Source of the DNA: CBFIDE01 sp965661265
GTDB taxonomy: Bacteria > Bacteroidota > Bacteroidia > Flavobacteriales > Schleiferiaceae
DNA: 12,712 nucleotides
Direction of reading: 5' to 3'
Assembly: GCA_965661265.1 (NCBI GenBank)
Contig: CBFIDE010000027.1
Span: 1 to 12,712 of the forward strand
This document shows positions 6,878 through 12,712 of this stretch, one piece after another. The position numbers and the translations under genes were made by a program. Every line of letters starts with the position of its first letter. Positions within the stretch are counted from its first letter, which is position 1. The notes under the pieces are model-generated. The model saw only the letters and a program-made list of their open reading frames with translations. It had not been told where the DNA came from and ran no database searches.

Positions 6878-7621
6878 ATGACGTTATTAGATGTTCTTAT
6901 TATTCCAAAAGACGATGCAATAGCATTTACGTTTTTTACAGGCTACATGGCAATGCTAGCGGCCTCAATTTTTTTCTTCTTTGAAAGGAGTAGAGTTGAT
7001 GACAAGTGGAAATTATCTCTACTAGTATCTGCATTAATAACCTTTATTGCAGCAGTGCATTATTATTACATGCGTGATTATTATCTGGCGACAGGTGAAA
7101 ACCCAACCTCGCTGAGATATATTGATTGGACATTGACTGTTCCATTGATGTGTGTTGAGTTTTATTTACTCACCAAGGCTGCAGGTGCTAAAATTGGCTT
7201 GCTCTGGAAATTAATTGCTGCATCTGTTTTGATGTTAGTTGCTGGATATATTGGCGAGGCATTTAATCCAGCTGGTGGCGATACTGCTCATTCAGTACTA
7301 TGGGGAGTGATTTCAACTTTAGGTTATATCTACATCCTTTATACTGCTTGGTTTGGTGAGGTTGCAAAACTAGCTGATTCTAGTAATAACGCCTTTGTAA
7401 AAAGAGGAGTTAGAACTTTAGCTTGGTTTGTACTTGTAGGTTGGGCAATTTATCCTATTGGGTATATGTGCATGCCTGGCGGATGGTTAAACACTGCTTT
7501 TGGTTGGGGATCTGAGAATGTTGACTTATTTTATAACATCGCAGATGCTATTAACAAAATCGGATTTGGATTAGTAGTTTATGGTATTGCCATAAATGCG
7601 ACTGAACAAAAGAAAGCTTAA
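6878..7621 (+). CDS. Proteorhodopsin, light-driven proton pump (green-tuned)
   Basis: A 247-residue seven-helix retinal protein of the inner membrane that exports protons in light. Helix C reads RYIDWTLTVPLMCVEF. This gives D83 (Schiff-base counterion and proton acceptor), T87 and E94 (proton donor), the DTE pattern of outward proton pumps, with R80 before it. H61 corresponds to the conserved His that partners the acceptor. Helix G reads ADAINKIGFG, with D223 and the retinal-binding K227. The spectral-tuning position (L105 of green proteorhodopsin) is M91, as in many flavobacterial green-absorbing pumps. Gly143 aligns with F152 of green proteorhodopsin, the position that is Gly in xanthorhodopsin and opens a carotenoid window. 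The ATG at 6878 gives an N-terminus without the signal peptide of SAR86-type rhodopsins. The gene is followed by a hairpin and blh, which supplies retinal. Confidence 0.98.
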   Translation: MTLLDVLIIPKDDAIAFTFFTGYMAMLAASIFFFFERSRVDDKWKLSLLVSALITFIAAVHYYYMRDYYLATGENPTSLRYIDWTLTVPLMCVEFYLLTKAAGAKIGLLWKLIAASVLMLVAGYIGEAFNPAGGDTAHSVLWGVISTLGYIYILYTAWFGEVAKLADSSNNAFVKRGVRTLAWFVLVGWAIYPIGYMCMPGGWLNTAFGWGSENVDLFYNIADAINKIGFGLVVYGIAINATEQKKA

Positions 7622-7635
7622 ACTGCTTAATTTAA

Positions 7636-7675
7636 AAACCCTGCGCTGTTTTCACAGTGCAGGGTTTACTTTTTT
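7636..7675 (+). terminator. strong intercistronic hairpin between rhodopsin and blh
   Basis: Bases 7636-7649 and 7654-7667 form a 14-bp stem with one G-T wobble and a TTTC loop. The next bases are AC and then TTTTTT (7670-7675), abutting the blh ATG at 7676. It has the form of an intrinsic terminator, yet it ends immediately before a gene on the same strand. AGGG at 7661-7664, the only Shine-Dalgarno-like sequence for blh, is inside the 3' arm. It may therefore work as a partial terminator that lowers blh expression relative to the rhodopsin, and may also hide the ribosome site. Confidence 0.8.
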
Positions 7676-8608
7676 ATGACAAAAGCTATCTTCTTCTTTA
7701 TTTCTTGCTTACTTCTCCTATTGCCATTTGTTTTTTATTCGGGAGAAATTTCTATCTCCAACCAACTACTTTTTACAATACCCTTTCTCTTAATTTTTGG
7801 TATACCACATGGTGCTATTGACAATGTTCTTTATCTCAGAAATAAAAAGATAAAAAACGCACACTTCATTGCTATATACCTTGTAATTATTGCTTCAAAC
7901 ATCTCTATTTGGATCTTCTCTCCGACCCTAGCTTATATTGTATTTCTGTTTCTATCGGCTTATCATTTTGGCCAATCTCAATTCACTCATTATTTTGAGG
8001 AACAATTATTAAGCCACAGAGCTTTGTATCTTTTTTGGGGGATTTCTATACTCTCTGGTATGCTATACTTCAATATGGATGAGATTCATTCCATTATGCT
8101 TGATTATAAAGAATTTGCTGTTTTTAGCCCTTTGCACAGACAAAATGATACGTTATATTTATTTCTTGCATCAACCTTAATAACTCTTTCATTTATAATA
8201 TACCTAACAGCTAAAAAGAACTTAAGTATAGGGAATATGCTCATGGAGCTACTTGTTATTTCTCTTATTCTAATTGGCTTTTATTTATTACCTTTTTTAA
8301 TTGGCTTTTCATTATATTTTATTGTCCTTCATTCGATTAAGGTATTGAAAGAGGAGTATCACTTTCTTTATTCTAAAAAAGAAGTTCGATCAATCCAGCA
8401 CTTTTTAAAGCTGGTGGCACCCTTTACTCTCCTCTCAATTTTTGGAATTATATTCTTATTTAGCTTGATTTACTTAGACATTCTCCCATTCTCATATGGG
8501 TATAGCTTACTCATTGTCATCTCTTCTATTACTCTTCCCCATGTCTTTGTTATGGATGCTTTTTATAAGTTACTTTTCGGAAGCAAAAAAGCTCCTGAGT
8601 TGGTTTAA
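7676..8608 (+). CDS. blh: Beta-carotene 15,15'-dioxygenase, Brp/Blh family
   Basis: A 310-residue polytopic membrane enzyme that splits beta-carotene with O2 into two molecules of all-trans-retinal, the chromophore of the rhodopsin encoded just upstream. The four conserved histidines thought to bind the catalytic iron are visible: H45 in GIPHGAID, H97 in AYHFGQSQF, H219 in VLHSIK and H289 in LPHVFVMDAFY. They are spread over several hydrophobic helices. The length fits the bacterial Blh family. The start is the ATG at 7676, directly after the T run of the hairpin; the first residues form a transmembrane helix. No beta-carotene biosynthesis genes (crtEBIY) are in the window, so they must lie elsewhere. 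Confidence 0.96.
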   Translation: MTKAIFFFISCLLLLLPFVFYSGEISISNQLLFTIPFLLIFGIPHGAIDNVLYLRNKKIKNAHFIAIYLVIIASNISIWIFSPTLAYIVFLFLSAYHFGQSQFTHYFEEQLLSHRALYLFWGISILSGMLYFNMDEIHSIMLDYKEFAVFSPLHRQNDTLYLFLASTLITLSFIIYLTAKKNLSIGNMLMELLVISLILIGFYLLPFLIGFSLYFIVLHSIKVLKEEYHFLYSKKEVRSIQHFLKLVAPFTLLSIFGIIFLFSLIYLDILPFSYGYSLLIVISSITLPHVFVMDAFYKLLFGSKKAPELV

Positions 8609-8616
8609 ATTTTTTA

Positions 8617-8637
8617 CTTAAGGAAAGGCGCCTTAAG
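8617..8637. repeat. inverted repeat after blh
   Basis: CTTAAGG (8617-8623) and CCTTAAG (8631-8637) form a perfect 7-bp stem around AAAGGCG. No T run follows on either strand, so it is not a standard terminator, although it lies 8 bases after the blh stop codon and could protect the transcript 3' end. A REP-like 15-mer follows at 8656. Confidence 0.5.
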
Positions 8638-8655
8638 ATGGTAGTATTACGGCCA

Positions 8656-8670
8656 CTGAGCCTGCCGAAG
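8656..8670 (+). repeat. REP-like 15-mer (CTGAGCCTGCCGAAG)
   Basis: This single copy of the dispersed 15-base motif lies between blh and miaE. Related copies occur at 9934-9948 (inverted), 9996-10010, 10032-10046 and 10047-10061. TGAGCTTGTCGAAG-type strings are a well-known abundant intergenic motif in many bacterial genomes. Confidence 0.6.
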
Positions 8671-8717
8671 CAATTCTATTTTCAGAGATTAGTAAAAGGC
8701 CGAAAAATCAAAACAGC

Positions 8718-8749
8718 TTGCATTTATTTCCATATAAAATGCACCTTTG
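8718..8749 (+). promoter_or_regulatory. miaE: probable promoter of miaE
   Basis: TTG at 8718-8720 and CACCTTTG at 8742-8749 are separated by 21 bases. This fits the Bacteroidota layout of a TTG -33 element and a TAnnTTTG -7 element, with one mismatch in the latter (C for T). The box ends 25 bases before the miaE start codon. Confidence 0.5.
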
Positions 8750-8774
8750 AAGAATAAATAAAAAAACAAGATTT

Positions 8775-9356
8775 ATGCTTGGTTTAAAACTAGCTACAGA
8801 CAATCGTTGGGCTATATTGGCTGAAACAAATATTGAACAACTGCTATCAGATCACGCTTGGTGCGAGCAAAAAGCGGCTACCAATGCCATAACCATTATT
8901 TCATTAAATCCAGAACGTACAGAACTGGTGTCTGAATTATTGCTGCTTGCCCAAGAAGAATTAGACCATTTTAGAATGGTGCATGATATCATTAAGGAAC
9001 GTGGATATACTCTAGGAAAAGAACAAAAGGATAGCTACGTAAACCAATTATTCAAAGCCAAAATGAAAGGCGGCAATAGACACCAAAGCCTCATAGACCG
9101 TTTATTATTCTCTGCTATGATTGAGGCCAGGAGTTGCGAACGCTTTAAAGTACTTTCAGAAAATGTAAAAGATGAAAAACTAGCCAAATTCTACTATGAT
9201 TTAATGGTGAGTGAAGCGGGTCATTATACTACATTCTTGGGTTTTGCACGCAAGTATGCAGACGGAATTGATGTGGATAAGCAATGGAAAGAATTATTGG
9301 TGCTAGAAGGTGAAATTATTCAGAATTACGGTAAATCTGTATCCATTCATGGCTAA
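8775..9356 (+). CDS. miaE: tRNA-(ms2io6A) hydroxylase, diiron MiaE family
   Basis: The 193-residue product is a soluble ferritin-like diiron monooxygenase. MiaE hydroxylates the isopentenyl chain of ms2i6A at position 37 of tRNAs that read codons starting with U, using O2. Two pairs of iron ligands are visible: E31 in CEQKAA with E62 and H65 in EELDHF, and E117 in IEARSCERF with E147 and H150 in SEAGHY. The length is typical for the family (about 190-200). The ATG at 8775 matches the usual beginning MLGLKLATDNRW. MiaA and MiaB, which make its substrate, are not in the window. The gene has its own likely promoter and is apparently monocistronic. Confidence 0.95.
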   Translation: MLGLKLATDNRWAILAETNIEQLLSDHAWCEQKAATNAITIISLNPERTELVSELLLLAQEELDHFRMVHDIIKERGYTLGKEQKDSYVNQLFKAKMKGGNRHQSLIDRLLFSAMIEARSCERFKVLSENVKDEKLAKFYYDLMVSEAGHYTTFLGFARKYADGIDVDKQWKELLVLEGEIIQNYGKSVSIHG

Positions 9357-9384
9357 GAAAATTATTCTAAACTTAGAATATTAA

Positions 9385-9519
9385 ATTAGAAGCCAAAAGA
9401 AGTTTACCACTCAACTTTTTCTAATCCTTTTCGCTTTTGGGTTCTTAGGTTTAAATAAAACTTTTCTAGCTCAATTTAAGATGAAACCCAAACTTGCGAA
9501 AGAAGTATATGTACTCTAG
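9385..9519 (+). pseudogene. possible remnant of an exported protein gene (signal-peptide scrap)
   Basis: Between miaE and the HPt-like gene one frame is open from 9385 to TAG 9517. Its first part reads SQKKFTTQLFLILFAFGF and ends near FLAQ: a basic start, a hydrophobic core and an Ala-Gln end like a Bacteroidota signal peptide. About 14 residues follow. There is no ATG before the hydrophobic part (ATT is the first codon after the stop), so it is most likely the start of a lost secreted-protein gene. A rare non-ATG start cannot be excluded. Confidence 0.3.
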
Positions 9520-9581
9520 CTTTCTTCCAATAACTAAAATCTAAGCCAACGACTGATCATTCAGTAGAAACAAAGTATTAT

Positions 9582-9902
9582 ATGTTGAATAAACTTAAAG
9601 AATTAACTAAGGGTGATGAAAAGCGCATGGCTCTTTATGTAGAGACCTATATCGAAAGGATGACTGAAAGCCTTAGCTTACTCAAGGAAGCGCTAGAAAA
9701 TGAAGACTATCAAGAGGTAGAATCTATTGCAAAGGAAGCAAAATCCTTATTTGAGCATATGGGCTTTGATGAATTATGGAAAATGGCAAATCATGTAGAA
9801 AAAAGTGTCAAAAAACGTGGCAGGCATGAAATTACACAGGAACATGCTGCATTCTTAATAACAGACATTCAAGAATCTTTGGATCTATTAGAAGATTTAT
9901 AA
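9582..9902 (+). CDS. HPt-like four-helix protein lacking the phospho-acceptor His
   Basis: A 106-residue, all-helical, charged cytoplasmic protein. The layout fits histidine phosphotransfer (HPt) domains of Bacteroidota: LNKLKELTKGDEKRM, a helix ETYIERMTESLSLLKEALENED, then the helix that normally carries AHxxK, here IAKEAKSLFEHMGFDELW, and an HVEK helix. In that alignment the phosphorylated His is Lys51, with Lys54 keeping the usual downstream lysine and MGF matching the conserved (L/M)G. If so, the protein cannot relay phosphate in the usual way and might act as a pseudo-HPt that binds a receiver or kinase. No kinase or regulator lies next to it. The family match is by pattern only and the fold could be another four-helix bundle. 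Confidence 0.6.
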   Translation: MLNKLKELTKGDEKRMALYVETYIERMTESLSLLKEALENEDYQEVESIAKEAKSLFEHMGFDELWKMANHVEKSVKKRGRHEITQEHAAFLITDIQESLDLLEDL

Positions 9903-9933
9903 GTTATTGCATTTACATCTTTCTTGCCGGAGA

Positions 9934-10061
9934 CTTCGACAAGCTCAGTCACCAGCCAGATTTTTTTTTTATTTTTAGAGCCTTGTTAAGGCTTGCTGAA
10001 CCTGCCGAAGCAAGCCCGCCGTTTATGGCTACTGAACTTGTTGAAGTGGAGCCTGCCGAAG
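9934..10061. repeat. cluster of four REP-like 15-mers
   Basis: The 278-base gap between the HPt-like gene and the exported-protein gene contains CTTCGACAAGCTCAG at 9934-9948 (the inverted form of CTGAGCTTGTCGAAG), CTGAACCTGCCGAAG at 9996-10010, CTGAACTTGTTGAAG at 10032-10046 and TGGAGCCTGCCGAAG at 10047-10061. The last two are directly adjacent. The 9996 copy sits inside a GCTTGCT/AGCAAGC hairpin (9991-9997 with 10009-10015). A run of ten or more T follows the first copy. This is GC-rich compared with its surroundings and has no coding potential. Confidence 0.7.
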
Positions 10062-10180
10062 TGAGCCCTTTCCCCTATCTTAGTTTTGTTCAGTAAAAAT
10101 GGTAATACTTTACACTTCAGCTAATCGACAGTAAATTGCCCAAACCTTTATTCAGTGGTCCATATTAATTTAAAAGACAG

Positions 10181-11131
10181 ATGAAAATTCAAAGATTTAT
10201 TAAATCCAGAACCTCGCTACTAGCCCCGACTTTGGTTCTTATTTGTGTGCTTCTTCATCATAAGTCTTATTCGCAATACATTTTACCCAAGCCAAGAGTT
10301 TTAGTAGAGAATAATATTGGTGTCATCCATATCACCAAAACCCCTTTAAGGAAAGAGAATTCTGAAAAAAGGGATGTCTCTGAAAATTCATTTGACAGGA
10401 CTCCACAGCTCTTAAGCTCTTATTTTATTAGTCATACAGGACAAATTGATAGCGTATTCCGCTATTATCATGATACCTCAAAGTATAGCACTCAAATATT
10501 TCTCTTTTCATCAGACAATCGATTACAAGAAACTTTACTATTAAATCCCGAGAAGGAAGTCTTAAGTCGAACCCTTTTAGAGGGTACAAGCAATAATGAA
10601 TTGCATCTACAAACTTGGAGTCAAGGAGTTTTAACCTATGAACTCAAAGTTAATTCGGACAGCATAATTTATGAAATCACCAGCTTTGATTCCTTTTATC
10701 CCATCGTCCGTACAACCAAAACCATTTACGATCTTGACCAAGAAACCATGACTAAATCAAGATACTCCGGTGAAGATCTAGTTGTAGAAGAAACTTATCA
10801 ATGGATCGCCCAAAAGGGAGTTCCTCATTATTTTTATTACACCAAACTTATCTTTGAAGAAGGAAGTGAAATCCCAACTGCAGAGACTTTGCAATATGAG
10901 GTGGCTAGTGACGGAAGTATCATGAGTGAGAATAAGGGTTTATTTACAGATCCCTTTAGCTCATTTAATTACTTTAAATGGAAAGAGCATTATACAGGAA
11001 TGCAGCATCCACTTAGCAACTTGCTTAGGGCGGAATCCTTAGTTTCTGATCGCGAAGACTCAGAAGCAATTGATTTTGAAGGCAGTACTATTGTTTATGA
11101 GTATTCTATGAACTACCTTAAGAACAATTAA
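10181..11131 (+). CDS. Hypothetical exported protein
   Basis: The 316-residue product starts with a long basic N-terminus and a hydrophobic core (LLAPTLVLICVLL) ending in SYSQ at about residues 29-32, a likely signal peptide cleaved before Gln. The mature part is rich in Ser, Thr, Tyr and Glu and looks like beta-structure. Stretches such as GQIDSVFRYYHDTSKY and RTTKTIYDLDQETMTK suggest repeated strand-turn units like those of Bacteroidota antitoxin/YD-type or cell-surface proteins. No named family was recognised and there is no C-terminal sorting domain, so the protein would be periplasmic. The ATG at 10181 is the natural start. The gene is followed after 37 bases by the DUF2007 gene and may share a transcript with it. 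Confidence 0.75.
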   Translation: MKIQRFIKSRTSLLAPTLVLICVLLHHKSYSQYILPKPRVLVENNIGVIHITKTPLRKENSEKRDVSENSFDRTPQLLSSYFISHTGQIDSVFRYYHDTSKYSTQIFLFSSDNRLQETLLLNPEKEVLSRTLLEGTSNNELHLQTWSQGVLTYELKVNSDSIIYEITSFDSFYPIVRTTKTIYDLDQETMTKSRYSGEDLVVEETYQWIAQKGVPHYFYYTKLIFEEGSEIPTAETLQYEVASDGSIMSENKGLFTDPFSSFNYFKWKEHYTGMQHPLSNLLRAESLVSDREDSEAIDFEGSTIVYEYSMNYLKNN

Positions 11132-11168
11132 GAGTCGCTTAGCGCGATATTATTTTAATCCAAAAGCT

Positions 11169-11411
11169 ATGAATGAACATAAAAGAATGTTAACTGCTAG
11201 CGCGATTATTGTCAATAGAATAGCTCAAATTTTAGATGAAAATCAAATTAGCTCAATCATTAAAGACAATACAGAATCTGCAAGACTTGCAGGATTTGGA
11301 ACATATCAAAATGATGTAGATCTGTATGTCCTAGAAGCAGATTTTGAAAGTGCTCAAAAACTTATTGAGGAGAATTTAGCCTATGTGCCACTTAGTATCT
11401 GGACTTATTAG
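11169..11411 (+). CDS. DUF2007 domain protein (putative signal-transducing protein)
   Basis: An 80-residue cytoplasmic protein with the small alpha-beta fold of DUF2007, related to PII-like ferredoxin folds. A strand is followed by helix IVNRIAQILDENQISSIIKDN, then NDVDLYVLEADFESAQKLIEE. The pattern of a short helix that scans another strand, the VDLYVLEADFExAxxLI segment, and the length are typical. The role is unknown. The ATG at 11169 lies 37 bases after the upstream gene. Confidence 0.8.
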   Translation: MNEHKRMLTASAIIVNRIAQILDENQISSIIKDNTESARLAGFGTYQNDVDLYVLEADFESAQKLIEENLAYVPLSIWTY

Positions 11412-11527
11412 TTTTAAAATATTAGAGTACATTCTTAAGACGAATCCCCTATCTTAATAATTGAATATTTGAAAACACTTTAATTTTTCTCAAGCCTTTT
11501 TAAACTTAACCAAATAAAGCCAAGCCT

Positions 11528-11640
11528 ATGAAATCCTTAGCATTTGCTATTTCTATTATTAGTTGGCTGTAGTCCAACAACAGAAAGCACTCACTCAAAT
11601 AAAACTGATCCAAGCACGGTAGATCCTCCTTCGCCGATGT
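11528..11640 (+). pseudogene. N-terminal remnant of a lipoprotein gene
   Basis: An ATG at 11528 starts MKSLAF. After a frame change, the frame from 11547 reads LFLLLVGCSPTTESTHSNKTDP, a lipoprotein signal peptide with the lipobox LVGC (Cys codon at 11568) and a Ser/Thr-rich linker. The original frame stops at TAG after WL. The lipoprotein-like part ends at about 11635, where the sequence turns into the antisense TPR remnant, so the mature domain has been lost. Two missing T residues near 11545 would restore the start. Confidence 0.5.
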
Positions 11641-12140
11641 TGGCTATTGTAGAGGCACATTCAACTTTATTATTTAGCGCTTCGTATACTTCTAAACTCC
11701 TATAAAAATACTTTAAGGCCATTTCATTATCGCCTTTAGAAAGATAAGTCTCAACGATATTATTAAGAATAATACCAATTCCAATTTTGTTTTAAATTTT
11801 TCGTAAAGATTTAATGCTTTTTTGAAGGACTTTATTGACCCAAACATATCTCCTCTTTCTTATGATACAACGCCAATATTATTCAATGAAATTGCAACAC
11901 CATTAGAGTCATTTACTAACTAACGTAAATTAAGACTCAGATTATGATAAAATAAAGCGCTATCTGGATTTGAATAAGCATAATAAAAATGAATATAGTC
12001 ATGAGAAGCCCTAGATCTCTCATCAAAGCTTAAACTAGTATCCTGCGATAATTAGAATAACCAATCCTTACTATTTTGTGCAACCAATTCTTTAGAAACA
12101 ATGTTTAAAATAATAGAAGAAATAGACGTTTTTTAAGCAT
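11591..12140 (-). pseudogene. TPR-repeat protein gene, multiply inactivated and truncated
   Basis: Read on the minus strand from ATG 12140, the sequence encodes a signal peptide (MLKKRLFLLLF...) and an ELVAQN cleavage region. After several lesions, clear tetratricopeptide-type repeats follow: ISLNNIGVV, then IKSFKKALNLYEKF, then NNIVETYLSKGDNEMALKY and FYRSLEVYEALNNK, ending at STIANIGE near 11628. There are four in-frame stops (TAA in the signal peptide; TAA, TAG and TAA later, some from CAA/CAG-like codons) and two single-base losses, one in CTAAAG after the signal peptide and one near the AAAACAAAA run. Intact relatives in this phylum are often TPR sensor kinases or LuxR-type regulators, but the output domain is absent here. 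Confidence 0.75.
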
Positions 12141-12513
12141 TATATTTCTTTTTCTAAAGCTCGCAAAAATAGTAAATTGACTATACTTATTACCACTAAT
12201 CCCAAGAGCAATTTAATGTATTGAGTAAACATAGCTGGTACCATTTAGAAGTGACGTAATGGTATGGAATGCCAAGATCGCATCGACATAATCTCAATAT
12301 TATCAAAATATTAAATCGCGATAAGCAAATAAAAAGTCCGAATAATTAAACCTTTCTTTTTTTTTGAGAGTCCAACTTCCATAATTAGTTTACAGAACTT
12401 GAAGAAAGCATTTTTATTTATTAAAAATTAAGCGGCTAAATGCGAATGCATTCCTTTACTTTGAAGCTCGAAAAAGTAAAATTAAGTTAACTATTAATTA
12501 ATTAACTTTTGAT
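12141..12513. other. intergenic region before DUF4956 gene, no gene seen
   Basis: About 370 AT-rich bases hold no convincing gene. Visible items are a 7-bp inverted repeat TACCATT/AATGGTA (12239-12245 and 12258-12264), a 26-codon frame beginning MPRSHRHNLNI (12269-12349) that could be a scrap of a lost gene, and a T run at about 12358-12365. A TTTACTTTG box at 12455-12463 is possibly the promoter of the following gene. Confidence 0.5.
12456..12463 (+). promoter_or_regulatory. possible -7 box of the DUF4956 gene
   Basis: TTACTTTG, 50 bases before the ATG at 12514, is the same variant of TAnnTTTG as that in front of the rhodopsin gene. No TTG element is seen at the usual upstream distance. Confidence 0.3.
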
Positions 12514-12712
12514 ATGGAGTTTTTAGAGATCCCTCTTTTTGATGATGACTTTTATAAGCTAACATTTAGGTTTTCGATAAATCTAGTGTTTAGTTCACTA
12601 ATAATTTGGCTGCTCTATTTCCGCGGAACAAAAAAGCGTGAATACCTATTCACTTATTATATGATCAGTATAATAGTATTCTTTTTATGCTTTACTCTTA
12701 AGAAATATGAAC
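12514..12712 (+). CDS. DUF4956 family membrane protein, 3' partial
   Basis: The first 66 codons of a gene that runs out of the window. The product begins MEFLEIPLFDDDFYKLTF, continues with a first transmembrane helix (LVFSSLIIWLLYF), a basic loop GTKKREYLFTYY and a second helix (MISIIVFFLCFTL) followed by KKYE. The opening LFDDDFYK, the REYLFTYYMISIIVFFLCF segment and the position of the helices are typical of Bacteroidota DUF4956 proteins, which are integral membrane proteins of unknown function, sometimes found beside VTC-type polyphosphate polymerase genes. That neighbourhood cannot be checked here. Confidence 0.85.
   Translation, partial: MEFLEIPLFDDDFYKLTFRFSINLVFSSLIIWLLYFRGTKKREYLFTYYMISIIVFFLCFTLKKYE

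Noticed and set aside
9364..9379. ATTCTAA/TTAGAAT inverted repeat after miaE as terminator
   Set aside because: The stem is entirely AT with a two-base gap between arms and no T run, so it would be a poor terminator.
10021..10070. CRISPR-like repeats in the 9934-10061 cluster
   Set aside because: The units are 15 bases, vary in orientation and spacing, and have no uniform spacers or cas genes nearby.
12269..12349. 26-codon frame MPRSHRHNLNIIKILNRDK...
   Set aside because: The sequence looks protein-like, but upstream stops and the lack of a recognised family leave it as a possible scrap only.

Overview
The window looks like chromosomal DNA of a marine, aerobic member of the Bacteroidota, probably order Flavobacteriales. 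That placement is inferred from several features: an AT-rich base composition with weak Shine-Dalgarno sites; a T9SS type A C-terminal sorting domain; a TonB-like protein with the Cys-rich N-terminal domain typical of the phylum; TAnnTTTG-like promoter boxes; a proteorhodopsin next to a Brp/Blh-type carotene dioxygenase; and a DUF4956 membrane protein. No rRNA, tRNA, CRISPR array, intact insertion sequence or phage gene was seen.

Layout. Bases 1-710 hold the 3' part of an SDR-type sugar epimerase/dehydratase gene. It converges on a minus-strand lipoate-protein ligase gene (745-1734). Next comes a frameshifted TonB-like gene (1981-2663), a CIA30-family protein (2869-3399) followed by a convincing intrinsic terminator, and a GNAT acetyltransferase (3651-4097). 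At 4163-4927 there is a free-standing N-terminal domain of the long RluA-type pseudouridine synthases, without its catalytic domain. It is followed by the C-terminal scrap of a SnoaL-like gene, then an HMA-CDF cation transporter (5127-5927). The stop codon of the transporter overlaps the start of a collapsed carbon-nitrogen hydrolase gene, which runs into a broken T9SS-secreted protein gene (to 6477).

The centre of interest is the phototrophy pair. A DTE-type green-tuned proteorhodopsin (6878-7621) is followed after 54 bases by blh (7676-8608), whose product cleaves beta-carotene to retinal. A strong hairpin fills the space between them and ends eight bases before the blh start codon. The rhodopsin carries a glycine where a bulky residue blocks the carotenoid-access window in ordinary green proteorhodopsin, so an antenna carotenoid is possible. 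Downstream are miaE (tRNA hydroxylase), a degenerate HPt-like protein lacking its phospho-acceptor histidine, a cluster of 15-bp REP-like repeats (9934-10061), an unrecognised exported protein (10181-11131), a DUF2007 protein, and a field of decayed genes (a lipoprotein start and an antisense TPR gene). The start of a DUF4956 membrane protein gene closes the window.

The accessory parts show unusually many gene remnants: SnoaL, nitrilase, T9SS, lipoprotein and TPR, plus the TonB frameshift. Several of the lesions are single-base losses in short A or T runs, so sequencing error must be separated from true decay. No wholly new system is evident. The best leads are the rhodopsin/Blh unit with its intercistronic hairpin and possible antenna site, the orphan RluA N-terminal domain, and the His-less HPt protein.
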